This document shows positions 1 to 9,956 of a DNA stretch of 64,000 nucleotides, one piece after another. The stretch's first letter is position 1, and every line of letters starts with the position of its first letter. The stretch covers positions 62,001-126,000 of the forward strand of contig MCFE01000216.1 in the NCBI GenBank assembly GCA_002104905.1, written 5' to 3'. The stretch comes from Basidiobolus meristosporus CBS 931.73 (Eukaryota; Basidiobolomycota; Basidiobolomycetes; Basidiobolales; Basidiobolaceae). Position numbers and translations under genes: made by a program. A model generated the notes under the pieces. The model worked only from the letters and a program-made list of their open reading frames with translations, was not told the DNA's origin and made no database searches.

Positions 1-1068
1 CACTAGTTGATTTGGGACGATCAATACTTGTATGTAGGTGCATTGTTATTGGATCCAGTGATCAGAGCATTGGAAAATGAAGCAGTATTAGGTGAAGGTG
101 AGTATTATGACACTCATAACTTTCTGGATAGACTTATTAATTCCAAAGCAGTTTTTGACGACAACACTTTCCAGCTATACTTGGATCATGACAGGACAAA
201 CCACAATTACAAGGTCATCCAGATGAATCCTAATGGTGTCTATAAATCTTCCATATACAACAAACCTCCTTCCGACGATGGGTATGAAAGTTGGTGGGAT
301 TTAGGCCCAGACTTCGAATTCAAGATTTACACCCATGGCGAGGTAAATAACAAGGATTGGAAGCCTGTGGAAGACGGATACTGGTCAGTAGAAATGAAGA
401 TTCCCCTCGATCGACTTTCGGCCAGAGTTTTCGATTCCCTCGGAATAAAAAAAAGAGCCGAAGAAACCTCAGCGATGCCAACATATATGGGGCTCAACTT
501 TTTAAGGTAAATTATTGAGTCTTTCGCCTGCTTAAACGCTACTAAATAGGGCAACCTCCTTTACAGAACAGGGTTCCCACCTAAAGGAGTAGTGAACATC
601 CAAGCACAGTCTACTACCGTGCAAAGCACGGTTTCGAGTTTCTTTTTGTTTGGGTTGGGTAACTTCAACACGTTGTTGAAGCGCCATGAAGTTGGGCCCA
701 AGTACCAAACCTCCTGGTCACCGCTACACTCAAATGATATACATCATCCCGAACTTTGGGGACAAGTAATGTTCCGGAACACAACGAACACCTACAAGCC
801 ATTTGTCCCGGATCAAAGTTATCCAACAAGATTTGCCCTGATGCAGATATACTACGGAGAAAAAGCATATGCCGCGACACACGACGGAGTGTACACAGAA
901 AACTACCAGGATTTGGATATTGATGTGCAGCTAGTCGAGGATTGCATTGGGCCGCTTAAAATTCGAACATCGGATGACGGTGTCTCATACGAGGCATCTA
1001 TTAGATACCGAAAGCAAACAGGACATATACGAGAGGATAGATATCTCCATTTTACTGATAACCACTAA
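1..1068 (+). CDS. CBM9-like carbohydrate-binding protein, 3' part
   Basis: This is the C-terminal part of a protein resembling the eukaryotic/bacterial carbohydrate-binding family 9-like (DOMON-fold) proteins, which bind sugars or polysaccharide ends and are often secreted. The window opens inside an intron: CACTAG at 1-6 is an acceptor, so the first visible exon is 7-506. A 60-bp intron (507-566) follows, then an exon to the TAA at 1068. Visible hallmarks are WDDQYLYVGALL at the exon start, the Asp/Asn-rich strand FQLYLDHDRTNHNY, the WSVEMKIPLDRL strand, YMGLNFLR before the intron, and HPELWGQVMF in the last exon. Family membership is from recalled patterns and the fold position is inference. 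The start and any signal peptide lie outside the window. Confidence 0.7.
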
Positions 1069-1435
1069 TCTTGAGGATCCACCCGTTTTCTTGACAAAAA
1101 TGCCTCTGTATTCATAGCTTAAACATTCTATCAGCATCCGGTCCGTATCCATGTGTGCTCAACGAGTATTGTTATGACCTGAAGTCGTAGCATACTGCTT
1201 TATTAACTCATTTCAAAAACTGAATATCCGATAAAATATCGCAGGCATTCCATGTCCCAACCACTTTTACTTTTAATTATACTTCTGGCCATTCAACTAG
1301 CGACTAATTGTGAATGCATTGTGTTAATGCTAAGCAGCTTTTGTGTAATAAATACTTGATGTAGTAGATATTGCTTTATTTTAATTTTACATGTATTGTA
1401 ATTACAAAACCTAGGAAACATAATATTCATATAAA
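1069..1435. other. intergenic, convergent 3' ends
   Basis: This AT-rich stretch separates two convergent genes. I see only presumed 3' untranslated sequence, with AATAAA-like runs such as the AATAAATA near 1349. No coding potential is apparent. Confidence 0.6.
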
Positions 1436-3649
1436 TTACTCAAACATTGGTCCTTCTTTGAGTTCAAAGGTGAATTTGAATTGGTCGTTTTCTACTCCAA
1501 TATGAACAATCGCATGTTCCAGAAGTTGGCCGGAGAGCAGAGCACGGCTCAATTGTGTCACTAGATGCTTCTCAAGGAATCTACGCACTGGTCGAGCTCC
1601 ATACGTGGGGTCGTACGAGAGTCGGAGTACAAGGTCCGACGCTGCATCCGACATCACCAGATCTATGTCCTTGTCCACCAAACGCTTCGCAATGCGCTCC
1701 ACTTGGATCTTCACAATGTCACGTAGGTTGTCCTGTGACAGCGGCGAGAAGACGATGATGTCATCCAGTCGATTCAACAACTCTGGTCGGAAGTGTCCCT
1801 TCACCTGGTTCATCACAAGCTGCTTCGTTCCCTCGTCCAGCACGCCTGCATTCTCCGGATTCCCGAGTGTGTTCAGGATCAGCTCTTGACCGACATTCGA
1901 GGTGAGAATGATCACCGTGTTGCTGAAGTCCACCACCCTTCCTTGCCCATCAGTCAACCGGGCGTCATCCAACACCTCCAACAGCACATTCAGAACTTGT
2001 GGATGCGCCTTCTCCACCTCATCGAACAGCACCACCGAGTAGGGCTTGCGACGAACCACCTCCGTGAGCTGGCCACCGTCCTCGTGTCCCACGTAGCCAG
2101 GTGGTGCTCCAATCAATCTCGCCACGGAATGGGACTCCATGTACTCTGACATGTCGATACGCACCATGTACTTCTCGTCGTCAAAGAGCTCTGCTGCGAG
2201 ACTCTTTGCAAGCTCAGTCTTGCCAACACCTGTGGGTCCAAGGAACAAGAATGAGCCGATCGGCTGGTTCTCACGCGCGAGTCCAGCCCGTGACCGAAGG
2301 ATCGCTTCTGACACTGCAGTGACAGCCTCATCCTGGCCAATCACCCGCTCCGCCAATTTGTTGCCCAGTGAGAGTAGGCGATCGATCTGCGTCTTGGAGA
2401 GACGGGTGACCGGGATTCCGGTCCATCTGCTCACCACCTCCATGATCTGCTCCGGGCCAACTATCTCCGTGAGTAGGCGATCGTTCGTCTCCACATCCTT
2501 CATCTCCTCGTCTTCTTGCTTCTTCAGGTCCGATAGCTCCGCAATCCGTTTCTCGATATCTGGGATGGCATAGTACCGGATATCGGCCGCCTGTGCCAAG
2601 TCCCGATGACGCTCGGCCTCATCCGCCTTGTGGCGCAGCTCCTCGAGTCGCTGGTTGAGCTGGCGAATCTCGTCCAGACTTCCCTTCTCTGTTTGATACT
2701 TCAGCTTGAGTGGTCGAAGCTCCTCCTCGATCTTGAGCATCTCCTCCTGGACTCGGTGAAGTCGTTGCTGACTTGCTTGATCCTTCTCCTTGCTCAACGC
2801 TGTCGCTTCGACCTCGAGTTGCAGGTGTCTGCGCTCAAGCTGGTCAATGATCTCTGGCTGCGAATCGAGCTGCACTCGAGTGTTGGCACACGCTTCGTCC
2901 ATCAGGTCAATCGCCTTGTCAGGTAGGAATCGGTTCGTGATGTACCTGTCTGAAAGCTGCGCTGCTGCCACTAGCGCCGTGTCGAGGATCTTCACTCCGT
3001 GGTGTGCCTCGTACTTCTCCTTGAGTCCACGAAGAATACTGATCGTGTCGATCACGTTCGGCTCTCCCACAAGCACTTGCTGGAAACGACGTTCAAACGC
3101 CGCATCCTTCTCCACGTACTTCTTGTACTCGCTCAGCGTGGTGGCTCCAATGCAGCGGAGCTCTCCACGCGCAAGCATGGGCTTCAACAGATTCGCCGCG
3201 TCCATGGAGCCCTCACTCTTCCCTGCCCCAAGGACGAGGTGGATCTCGTCGATGAACAGAATGATCGGCGTCTCCGAGTCTTTGATCTCCTTGAGGACTC
3301 CCTTCAGTCTCTCCTCAAACTCTCCACGGTACTTGGCCCCTGCGACCAGTGCTCCCATGTCCAGCGAGAAGAGCTTGCACTGCAGGTTGGTGGGGACATC
3401 CTTGCGAACGATTCTGGCTGCAAGTCCTTCCACCACAGCAGTCTTGCCGACACCAGGCTCGCCGATGAGCACCGGGTTGTTCTTTGTTCTACGGGAGAGG
3501 ACTCGGATCACTCGGCGGATCTCTTCGTCACGTCCAATTACGGGGTCGAGTTTTCCCTTCTCTGCCATTTCGGTCATATCAATGGCGTATTTGGATAATG
3601 ATTCGTAAGGACCTTGTTGGTCTGCTTCAGGTTGTGTGTAGTTACTCAT
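1436..3649 (-). CDS. Hsp104/ClpB-type disaggregase lacking the N domain
   Basis: This intronless 737-residue ORF is an Hsp104/ClpB AAA+ disaggregase, a hexameric ATPase that threads aggregated proteins. It has both nucleotide-binding domains: Walker A GEPGVGKT at residues 63-70, Walker B FIDEIH, the long coiled-coil M domain, a second Walker A GPTGVGKT, and the GYVGHEDGG pore loop. It begins about 20 residues before NBD1, so the roughly 150-residue Clp-N domain present in the neighbouring copy is absent. From SKYAID to LLEH the protein is identical to its partner at 4307-6943. The short N-terminus ([10 protein letters not shown]) and the C-terminal tail (ends EGPMFE) are unique. It is probably cytosolic; no targeting signal is seen. 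TATA and heat-shock-element-like sites lie upstream. Confidence 0.93.
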   Translation of the reverse strand: MSNYTQPEADQQGPYESLSKYAIDMTEMAEKGKLDPVIGRDEEIRRVIRVLSRRTKNNPVLIGEPGVGKTAVVEGLAARIVRKDVPTNLQCKLFSLDMGALVAGAKYRGEFEERLKGVLKEIKDSETPIILFIDEIHLVLGAGKSEGSMDAANLLKPMLARGELRCIGATTLSEYKKYVEKDAAFERRFQQVLVGEPNVIDTISILRGLKEKYEAHHGVKILDTALVAAAQLSDRYITNRFLPDKAIDLMDEACANTRVQLDSQPEIIDQLERRHLQLEVEATALSKEKDQASQQRLHRVQEEMLKIEEELRPLKLKYQTEKGSLDEIRQLNQRLEELRHKADEAERHRDLAQAADIRYYAIPDIEKRIAELSDLKKQEDEEMKDVETNDRLLTEIVGPEQIMEVVSRWTGIPVTRLSKTQIDRLLSLGNKLAERVIGQDEAVTAVSEAILRSRAGLARENQPIGSFLFLGPTGVGKTELAKSLAAELFDDEKYMVRIDMSEYMESHSVARLIGAPPGYVGHEDGGQLTEVVRRKPYSVVLFDEVEKAHPQVLNVLLEVLDDARLTDGQGRVVDFSNTVIILTSNVGQELILNTLGNPENAGVLDEGTKQLVMNQVKGHFRPELLNRLDDIIVFSPLSQDNLRDIVKIQVERIAKRLVDKDIDLVMSDAASDLVLRLSYDPTYGARPVRRFLEKHLVTQLSRALLSGQLLEHAIVHIGVENDQFKFTFELKEGPMFE
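1545..3600. repeat. left arm of Hsp104 inverted repeat
   Basis: About 2.05 kb here is the near-perfect reverse complement of 4779-6838. The encoded proteins are identical across it and only scattered silent differences are visible. At both borders the match ends abruptly and the sequence becomes visibly more AT-rich. Confidence 0.9.
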
Positions 3650-3748
3650 GATTTTTTAAAGTCTTCTTTAAGAGGATAAGTTTCTAACGTGATAATGTAC
3701 AATGTAAGTGAAAGTGAAAGTGATTTTTCATCAGTCGATTTCTTGTTT

Positions 3749-3757
3749 CTTTTATAT
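3749..3757 (-). promoter_or_regulatory. TATA box of the minus-strand Hsp104 copy
   Basis: ATATAAAAG on the minus strand lies about 100 bp upstream of the ATG at 3649. The heat-shock-element-like sites lie just beyond it. Confidence 0.55.
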
Positions 3758-3797
3758 GAAGGGTTGGTTCCTTTTTGATATACACTAGATACCACGA

Positions 3798-3855
3798 GAA
3801 TTTCCTCGAATAGCCAGGAGCTTGCATGATTCTCCGTGAATATTCTGGAACCATT
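3798..3855. promoter_or_regulatory. heat-shock element cluster
   Basis: GAAtaTTCtgGAA at 3838-3850 is a perfect three-unit heat-shock element (alternating nGAAn/nTTCn with 2-bp spacers), and the next unit, ATT, is near-consensus. GAAttTCCtcGAA at 3798-3810 is a second three-unit site with one mismatch. HSF1 trimers bind this pattern. The cluster lies between the divergent Hsp104 genes, nearer the minus-strand gene. Confidence 0.7.
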
Positions 3856-4172
3856 GGCTAAACAGAGTAGCCAAATTCCGAGGATATATTGAATGACGAT
3901 TGGCTGATGACTTACCAGTAGCGATTTGATTGATATGCAAACGTTCATTTGAACGCGCTTCGAGTTAGTCATTTTCTTTTTATGCTAAAATTCTACGTCA
4001 CTCCTTGGTACTCCGCCAAGGGAGACGTCAGGCTTACGTTGCTTTAGGATGCATATAATCTAAACCCAACTCTTTACCATGAGTAAGCCTCTAAGCCACT
4101 GTGTATCTAAATCGATTAACACGTGGTTAAAATCCCCCAGTTGAGATTGTATTATCCAATCATTATGAGAGA

Positions 4173-4215
4173 GAACCTTCTCAACGTAACTGGTGGTTTG
4201 TGGAATTTACCTGAA
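4173..4215. promoter_or_regulatory. heat-shock element-like sites near plus-strand Hsp104
   Basis: GAAccTTC at 4173-4180 is a two-unit head-to-head heat-shock element, and GAAttTACctGAA at 4203-4215 is a three-unit site with one mismatch. They sit 25-70 bp upstream of the TATA box of the plus-strand gene. Confidence 0.5.
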
Positions 4216-4239
4216 TGAATCAAGGACTGCTCTTGATTC

Positions 4240-4249
4240 ATATAAATAT
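4240..4249 (+). promoter_or_regulatory. TATA box of plus-strand Hsp104
   Basis: ATATAAATAT lies about 65 bp before the ATG at 4307, just downstream of the heat-shock element-like sites. Confidence 0.55.
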
Positions 4250-4306
4250 GATTCCGAGCAGATACAAATAACTTCAATATTCGAAATTTCGTCAGTCTCT
4301 TAGAAA

Positions 4307-6943
4307 ATGAATCCAGAACAGTTCACAGAAAAAACTCTAAAAGTCATATCCGCTGCTATTGAACTAGCTCGCGAACATGGCCACATTCAGTTGTCACCGA
4401 TACATATAGCCTGCGCTTTGTTTAGCGACACCGATAACTTTTTGAAAATGGCCATTCAAAAGGCTGGCGGTGACCCCAAGGTACCTGAACGTACTTTCGG
4501 TCGGTTGTTGACAAAACTTCCGTCGCAAAGTCCCCCGCCCGACCCAAGTTTATCTTCGCAGGCATTACAAGTCATTCAAGAAGCTCAAAAGATCCAAAAG
4601 GAAAACGGAGATTCCCACGTCTCTATAGACGTGCTTATTCGGGCGCTGGCAAAACAAAAACAAATCTCGGACGTGCTACTTGATGCTGGAGTTAGCCAAA
4701 AATTACTGGAGGCTACCCTAGCTAAAATTCGTGGAAACCGTAAAGTAGACAGCGCCACTACTGAAAATTCATATGATGCATTATCCAAATACGCCATTGA
4801 TATGACCGAAATGGCAGAGAAGGGAAAACTCGACCCCGTAATTGGACGTGACGAAGAGATCCGCCGAGTGATCCGAGTCCTCTCCCGTAGAACAAAGAAC
4901 AACCCGGTGCTCATCGGCGAGCCTGGTGTCGGCAAGACTGCTGTGGTGGAAGGACTTGCAGCCAGAATCGTTCGCAAGGATGTCCCCACCAACCTGCAGT
5001 GCAAGCTCTTCTCGCTGGACATGGGAGCACTGGTCGCAGGGGCCAAGTACCGTGGAGAGTTTGAGGAGAGACTGAAGGGAGTCCTCAAGGAGATCAAAGA
5101 CTCGGAGACGCCGATCATTCTGTTCATCGACGAGATCCACCTCGTCCTTGGGGCAGGGAAGAGTGAGGGCTCCATGGACGCGGCGAATCTGTTGAAGCCC
5201 ATGCTTGCGCGTGGAGAGCTCCGCTGCATTGGGGCCACCACGCTGAGCGAGTACAAGAAGTACGTGGAGAAGGATGCGGCGTTTGAGCGTCGTTTCCAGC
5301 AAGTGCTCGTGGGAGAGCCGAACGTGATCGACACGATCAGTATTCTTCGTGGACTCAAGGAGAAGTACGAGGCACACCACGGAGTGAAGATCCTCGACAC
5401 GGCGCTAGTGGCAGCAGCGCAGCTTTCAGACAGGTACATCACGAACCGATTCCTACCTGACAAGGCGATTGACCTGATGGACGAAGCGTGTGCAAACACT
5501 CGAGTGCAGCTCGATTCGCAGCCAGAGATCATTGACCAGCTTGAGCGCAGACACCTGCAACTCGAGGTCGAAGCGACAGCGTTGAGCAAGGAGAAGGATC
5601 AAGCGAGTCAGCAACGACTTCACCGAGTCCAGGAGGAGATGCTCAAGATTGAGGAGGAGCTTCGACCACTCAAGCTGAAGTATCAAACAGAGAAGGGAAG
5701 TCTGGATGAGATTCGCCAGCTCAACCAGCGACTCGAGGAGCTGCGCCACAAGGCGGATGAGGCCGAGCGTCATCGGGACTTGGCACAGGCGGCCGATATC
5801 CGGTACTATGCCATTCCAGATATCGAGAAACGGATTGCGGAGCTATCGGACCTCAAGAAGCAAGAAGACGAGGAGATGAAGGATGTGGAGACGAACGATC
5901 GCCTACTCACGGAGATAGTTGGCCCGGAGCAGATCATGGAGGTGGTGAGCAGATGGACCGGAATCCCGGTCACCCGTCTCTCCAAGACACAGATCGATCG
6001 CCTACTCTCACTGGGCAACAAATTGGCGGAGCGGGTGATTGGCCAGGATGAGGCTGTCACTGCAGTGTCAGAAGCGATCCTTCGGTCACGGGCTGGACTC
6101 GCGCGTGAGAACCAGCCGATCGGCTCATTCTTGTTCCTTGGACCCACAGGTGTTGGCAAGACTGAGCTTGCAAAGAGTCTCGCGGCAGAGCTCTTTGACG
6201 ACGAGAAGTACATGGTGCGTATCGACATGTCAGAGTACATGGAGTCCCATTCCGTGGCGAGATTGATTGGAGCGCCACCTGGCTACGTGGGACACGAGGA
6301 CGGTGGCCAGCTCACGGAGGTGGTTCGTCGCAAGCCCTACTCGGTGGTGCTGTTCGATGAGGTGGAGAAGGCGCATCCACAAGTTCTGAATGTGCTGTTG
6401 GAGGTGTTGGATGACGCCCGGTTGACTGATGGGCAAGGAAGGGTGGTGGACTTCAGCAACACGGTGATCATTCTCACCTCGAATGTCGGTCAAGAGCTGA
6501 TCCTGAACACACTCGGGAATCCGGAGAATGCAGGCGTGCTGGACGAGGGAACGAAGCAGCTTGTGATGAACCAGGTGAAGGGACACTTCCGACCAGAGTT
6601 GTTGAATCGACTGGATGACATCATCGTCTTCTCGCCGCTGTCACAGGACAACCTACGTGACATTGTGAAGATCCAAGTGGAGCGCATTGCGAAGCGTTTG
6701 GTGGACAAGGACATAGATCTGGTGATGTCGGATGCAGCGTCGGACCTTGTACTCCGACTCTCGTACGACCCCACGTATGGAGCTCGACCAGTGCGTAGAT
6801 TCCTTGAGAAGCATCTAGTGACACAATTGAGCCGTGCTTTGCTCTCTGGCCAGCTCCTAGAGCACACGATTGTCACCGTTAATGCACAAGGGGACAATTT
6901 CGTATTTGACATGGAAACCAAGCAAGTCGCTATGCTCGACTAA
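4307..6943 (+). CDS. HSP104: full-length Hsp104/ClpB disaggregase
   Basis: This intronless 878-residue ORF is a complete Hsp104-class disaggregase. It has a Clp-N domain (about residues 1-145, with [12 protein letters not shown] and [10 protein letters not shown]), NBD1 with Walker A GEPGVGKT at 204-211 and Walker B Asp-Glu at 275-276, a coiled-coil M domain (about 410-530), and NBD2 with Walker A GPTGVGKT at 612-619 and FDEVEKAHP. It resolubilises stress aggregates with Hsp70/Hsp40 in the cytosol. It ends [10 protein letters not shown] and lacks the acidic DDLD-type tail of yeast Hsp104. From SKYAID onward it is identical to the minus-strand copy until the last ~25 residues. Codon use shifts from AT-rich in the N domain to GC-rich exactly at the repeat edge. 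Confidence 0.95.
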   Translation: MNPEQFTEKTLKVISAAIELAREHGHIQLSPIHIACALFSDTDNFLKMAIQKAGGDPKVPERTFGRLLTKLPSQSPPPDPSLSSQALQVIQEAQKIQKENGDSHVSIDVLIRALAKQKQISDVLLDAGVSQKLLEATLAKIRGNRKVDSATTENSYDALSKYAIDMTEMAEKGKLDPVIGRDEEIRRVIRVLSRRTKNNPVLIGEPGVGKTAVVEGLAARIVRKDVPTNLQCKLFSLDMGALVAGAKYRGEFEERLKGVLKEIKDSETPIILFIDEIHLVLGAGKSEGSMDAANLLKPMLARGELRCIGATTLSEYKKYVEKDAAFERRFQQVLVGEPNVIDTISILRGLKEKYEAHHGVKILDTALVAAAQLSDRYITNRFLPDKAIDLMDEACANTRVQLDSQPEIIDQLERRHLQLEVEATALSKEKDQASQQRLHRVQEEMLKIEEELRPLKLKYQTEKGSLDEIRQLNQRLEELRHKADEAERHRDLAQAADIRYYAIPDIEKRIAELSDLKKQEDEEMKDVETNDRLLTEIVGPEQIMEVVSRWTGIPVTRLSKTQIDRLLSLGNKLAERVIGQDEAVTAVSEAILRSRAGLARENQPIGSFLFLGPTGVGKTELAKSLAAELFDDEKYMVRIDMSEYMESHSVARLIGAPPGYVGHEDGGQLTEVVRRKPYSVVLFDEVEKAHPQVLNVLLEVLDDARLTDGQGRVVDFSNTVIILTSNVGQELILNTLGNPENAGVLDEGTKQLVMNQVKGHFRPELLNRLDDIIVFSPLSQDNLRDIVKIQVERIAKRLVDKDIDLVMSDAASDLVLRLSYDPTYGARPVRRFLEKHLVTQLSRALLSGQLLEHTIVTVNAQGDNFVFDMETKQVAMLD
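4779..6838. repeat. right arm of Hsp104 inverted repeat
   Basis: This is the reverse-complement partner of 1545-3600, with a spacer of about 1.2 kb holding the shared promoters and the plus-copy N domain. A few silent differences exist, for example around 5245-5320. Confidence 0.9.
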
Positions 6944-7408
6944 TAGCTTTACAAATGTAGCCACCCTCCAACATGATTTTGCCTTTATGTAAATTTTATC
7001 CGGTATATTATTGAATGTTATTTCTGATAATCATCAAGCATCATAACTATAAATAAACATACACTATCTTGTAATTATTGAATACTCATAAATCTCGAGA
7101 TGATTTTTTGAAACAAGACAGCTTCCGCAAGTTGATGTTTCAATATGCCCTTGGTTACACAACAGAGTAAAGTATATTCGGAAACTGTAACGTTACATTG
7201 GCTTGTGCATTACCTTTCACAAATTATCTCGTATGATACAATATCAAGCGGACAATTGGTTGATTTGGTGTTGATTATCTCTCTGTGAACCCCATCCTAA
7301 AGCGCAAGAACGTTGTTGTTTGTATCGTGTAGTACAAATAGTATATTTAGTTGCCTGAGAGATGATTTGGATGAATTACTGTTAGTTTATTAAGCAGGTA
7401 AAAGATGT
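6944..7408. other. intergenic, convergent 3' ends
   Basis: AT-rich presumed 3' flanks of Hsp104 and the lipase, with ATAAATAAA near 7050. I see no gene or repeat. Confidence 0.6.
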
Positions 7409-8476
7409 CTAACACCATGGTCCAAATTTGAGATCCCAATAAGTCATGTGGGAAATAATATCCACAGGTAAGTAACCACGGATACAATCTCTATCCTCAG
7501 TTAAGGAACCATCGTTACAATGGACAGTTTTACCGGTGAACCAATGAATATAAACTTCATGAGGGGAATGTTGGAATCCAAAGGAGTCGGGAGGAAGATG
7601 GGGAACAGGGTCGTTCTTAGATGTAACACGAATCATGTTGTTACCAATGGTGGAGTTGGAAAGTGTCTTGTATGCCAATTTAGCAAATTTTGGGTTCCCA
7701 ACCCTTGGTTGCCCATAGGTACGCAAGAGGATATTCGCGGGATTAATGGTTTTTGTTGGTGGTGTAATACAGCGTGGACTCTTCGGATTCAACAAATGGT
7801 TTTTGATCTCCATCGCACCAAGAACAGCTACTGCACCACCCTATGCCGTCCAAATACGTTAAAGAAATATTTTACAATGAAATAGGGATGGGTTCTCTTA
7901 CCAGGGAGTGACCTGTCACTACGAGCTCATAATCCTCAGGATCACTGGGAAGTTGATCAACAACTTTCTTCAAGCCTTCAATGACATCTTCTGATACGCT
8001 GTTGAAGGCTTTTAAGAATCCGCCGTGAACCATGGTATCCTTTTCAGCACCAGGATAGGTAAAGTCCAACGGGAGGAAATCAAAATCGTGAAGCCAATTG
8101 CGAATGTTGGCTGATCTGTCAAGAGGAAACAATAAATATTGGTGCGTTGGTAGAAGTAGGAAACTCTTCGCACATACCCTCTAAATGCTACGATAATGGT
8201 CTTCTCTTTATGATTTACACCGACGTAGCCTGCTAGCCCGCTTAGCAAGTCAGAGAAATAGGAGGTTACTTTTACGTCTCCTACACAGCGACTGCCACAA
8301 TCCCACTTCATTACACGGGACTTCAGGCAGTAACTGGCAGCGGCATAGTTACCATGGCGAATTAACATCTCCTTGGTCTGAGCGCTAACTACAGAACCAT
8401 CACGTCTTGCTAGGGGAACTGCAGCTAGCGAAGAGATTACTGCACAGCAGAAAGTCAAGGTAGGAATAAGTCTCAT
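7409..8476 (-). CDS. secreted class 3 lipase (copy A)
   Basis: A fungal class 3 (Rhizomucor-type) triacylglycerol lipase of 314 residues in three exons: 8178-8476, 7902-8115 and 7409-7840. Residues 1-20 form a signal peptide and LARR looks like a Kex2-type processing site. The nucleophile elbow GHSLGG is split by intron 2 exactly between Leu and Gly, giving Ser170. The acid is Asp248 in NDPVPHLPP and the catalytic His302 lies in ISHMTYW. The start at 8476 (MRLIPT) is chosen because it matches the paralogue at 55036; an ATG five codons upstream is possible. Intron positions and phases equal those of copy B. A minus-strand TATA box lies at 8523-8533. Confidence 0.9.
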
Positions 8477-9618
8477 CGAACAGATAACCAAGTGTATGAG
8501 TTGTAGCTCTCTCTAGAGGTGACTATTTATAATAAAACGCGTTACCCAATGTTCCAAATACCCTACTTTCTACTTTCTTTTTCTTCCCATCTACATTCTC
8601 TGGATGTAGGTCAGGCTTTGATTTTAACGAATTCTATTGATGGTTGAAATGCACCTACAACTTGATTAAGAAGTTTGCGGCAATCTTCTCTGAGTTCGTT
8701 TATCTTGTAACCTTGAGATTGCATATACACGTGAAAGCACCCATATAACCACGAAAACTGGTACGATGACCAGTTTGTCAACAATTGCTATTGCAGGATC
8801 ATCAAGAAGCCCGAAAAATAAAAGACTCACGGAAAAACCATGAATATACTTTTGTGAAAGAAAATTAATCCGCTCGACGCTTTAGTGCTACTATTCTGAA
8901 ATTTTTGCAGTAACGTAAGTTGGCATATTTGTTGTATTGGGATGTGCCGTCGTCGCCAATATCCATCTATGATTATAACTCAGCCCAGCTTGTTTGGAAG
9001 TTTATTATATAAATAGACCAGAAATTTAGATTAAATATTGGCCTACTTGACACAATAATATATGGCGTTGGTATTGGATCAATTCAAGGGTATTTTGCTA
9101 GCTCGCATTGTAATACAAGTAATATGCCTCTCCCCTGCCCAACTCACCCAGAATTCCAAGTATTCTACCAACTGTTTCGAGAATCCCAAAACTTTGGCTT
9201 CCTAACTGTCGACTTTGCCGCTGAATTGTTTGAACGTTGCGTTTTCCGCTTATTGAAATACCCATTGCAGGATAACACTGATCATTTTGTCAAAGCTATG
9301 AGATTCATCACTTGAAAGTTTTAGTGCATCATGCCAGTACATCAAAATCAAAGATATATCATAGGAGCCATCTGCCGCATCATATTTTCAGTTAACACGT
9401 TTCGATAAAAAAATGCTATTCCAGATGATTGAAAAAATCCCATGAAGCAAAGGTTAGCTCTTCATACTAGTGTTCTATCCTTTTCCCTTTCCCTATGTTG
9501 ACAGGCTATTTCTGTTGATAATGTATGAGGTTGGTAGTGGTCAAGTTTTAAAATTTGCTTTGTGTTTATGCTATTCATAGTCTATGTTCCTTGAGTGCAT
9601 CAACTCTCTACTTGATAG
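8477..9618. other. intergenic, no gene seen
   Basis: Upstream region of lipase copy A, with a minus-strand TATA-like ATTATAAATAG about 50 bp before the ATG. The only ORFs are short, AT-rich and without family features. Confidence 0.5.
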
Positions 9619-9956
9619 TGTTGTAGATTTCGTAATTACTCCTAAACATTCACCTAACTTAGTCGCTTAGATCATAGTCTACAAATCTTAGAGAATTCTG
9701 GCCAAATTCCTTGTTGGGATTTACTTGGAGTATTTCACCAAAGTACCAGGTACCCAGGGCATGAAAGTTGACCAAACAGCCTCAAACTTTGCGCACATGT
9801 TCTTGGGACCTTTCTAAACATACTCAACGTGTTTGTTTTGCCAAGAACATGTAATAGTATAGATACTACTTTTACATTCAATAAATCATCAAGTGAAAAC
9901 CACATAATCTACCTGTTCTCCCAATCACTTTCAGTATCTCCAAAACTTTTACAACT
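9619..9956 (+). mobile_element. solo Copia-type LTR
   Basis: This 338-bp segment starts TGTTGTAG and ends TTACAACT. It aligns end to end with the reverse complement of the 3' LTR at 56641-56972. Shared blocks include CACCTAACTTAGTC, a CCAAATTCCTTG block, the TATA-like GTATA(A/G)ATAC and CATTCAATAAATCAT. Flanking bases are gatag before and aatag after, consistent with a decayed 5-bp target duplication; the last LTR base is T where A is expected. No internal element sequence adjoins it, so it is best read as a solo LTR left by recombination. Confidence 0.85.

Noticed and set aside
2790-3608. Long ORFs antisense to both Hsp104 copies (272, 334 and 199 codons)
   Set aside because: They mirror the GC-rich codon structure of Hsp104 and appear in both arms for that reason; no family features.
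3646-3972. 108-codon minus-strand ORF overlapping the Hsp104 start
   Set aside because: It lies in the promoter, covers TATA and heat-shock elements, and ends on the Hsp104 start codon.
9124-9315. 63-codon ORF upstream of the solo LTR
   Set aside because: Too short, no conserved motif, though its codon use is not absurd.
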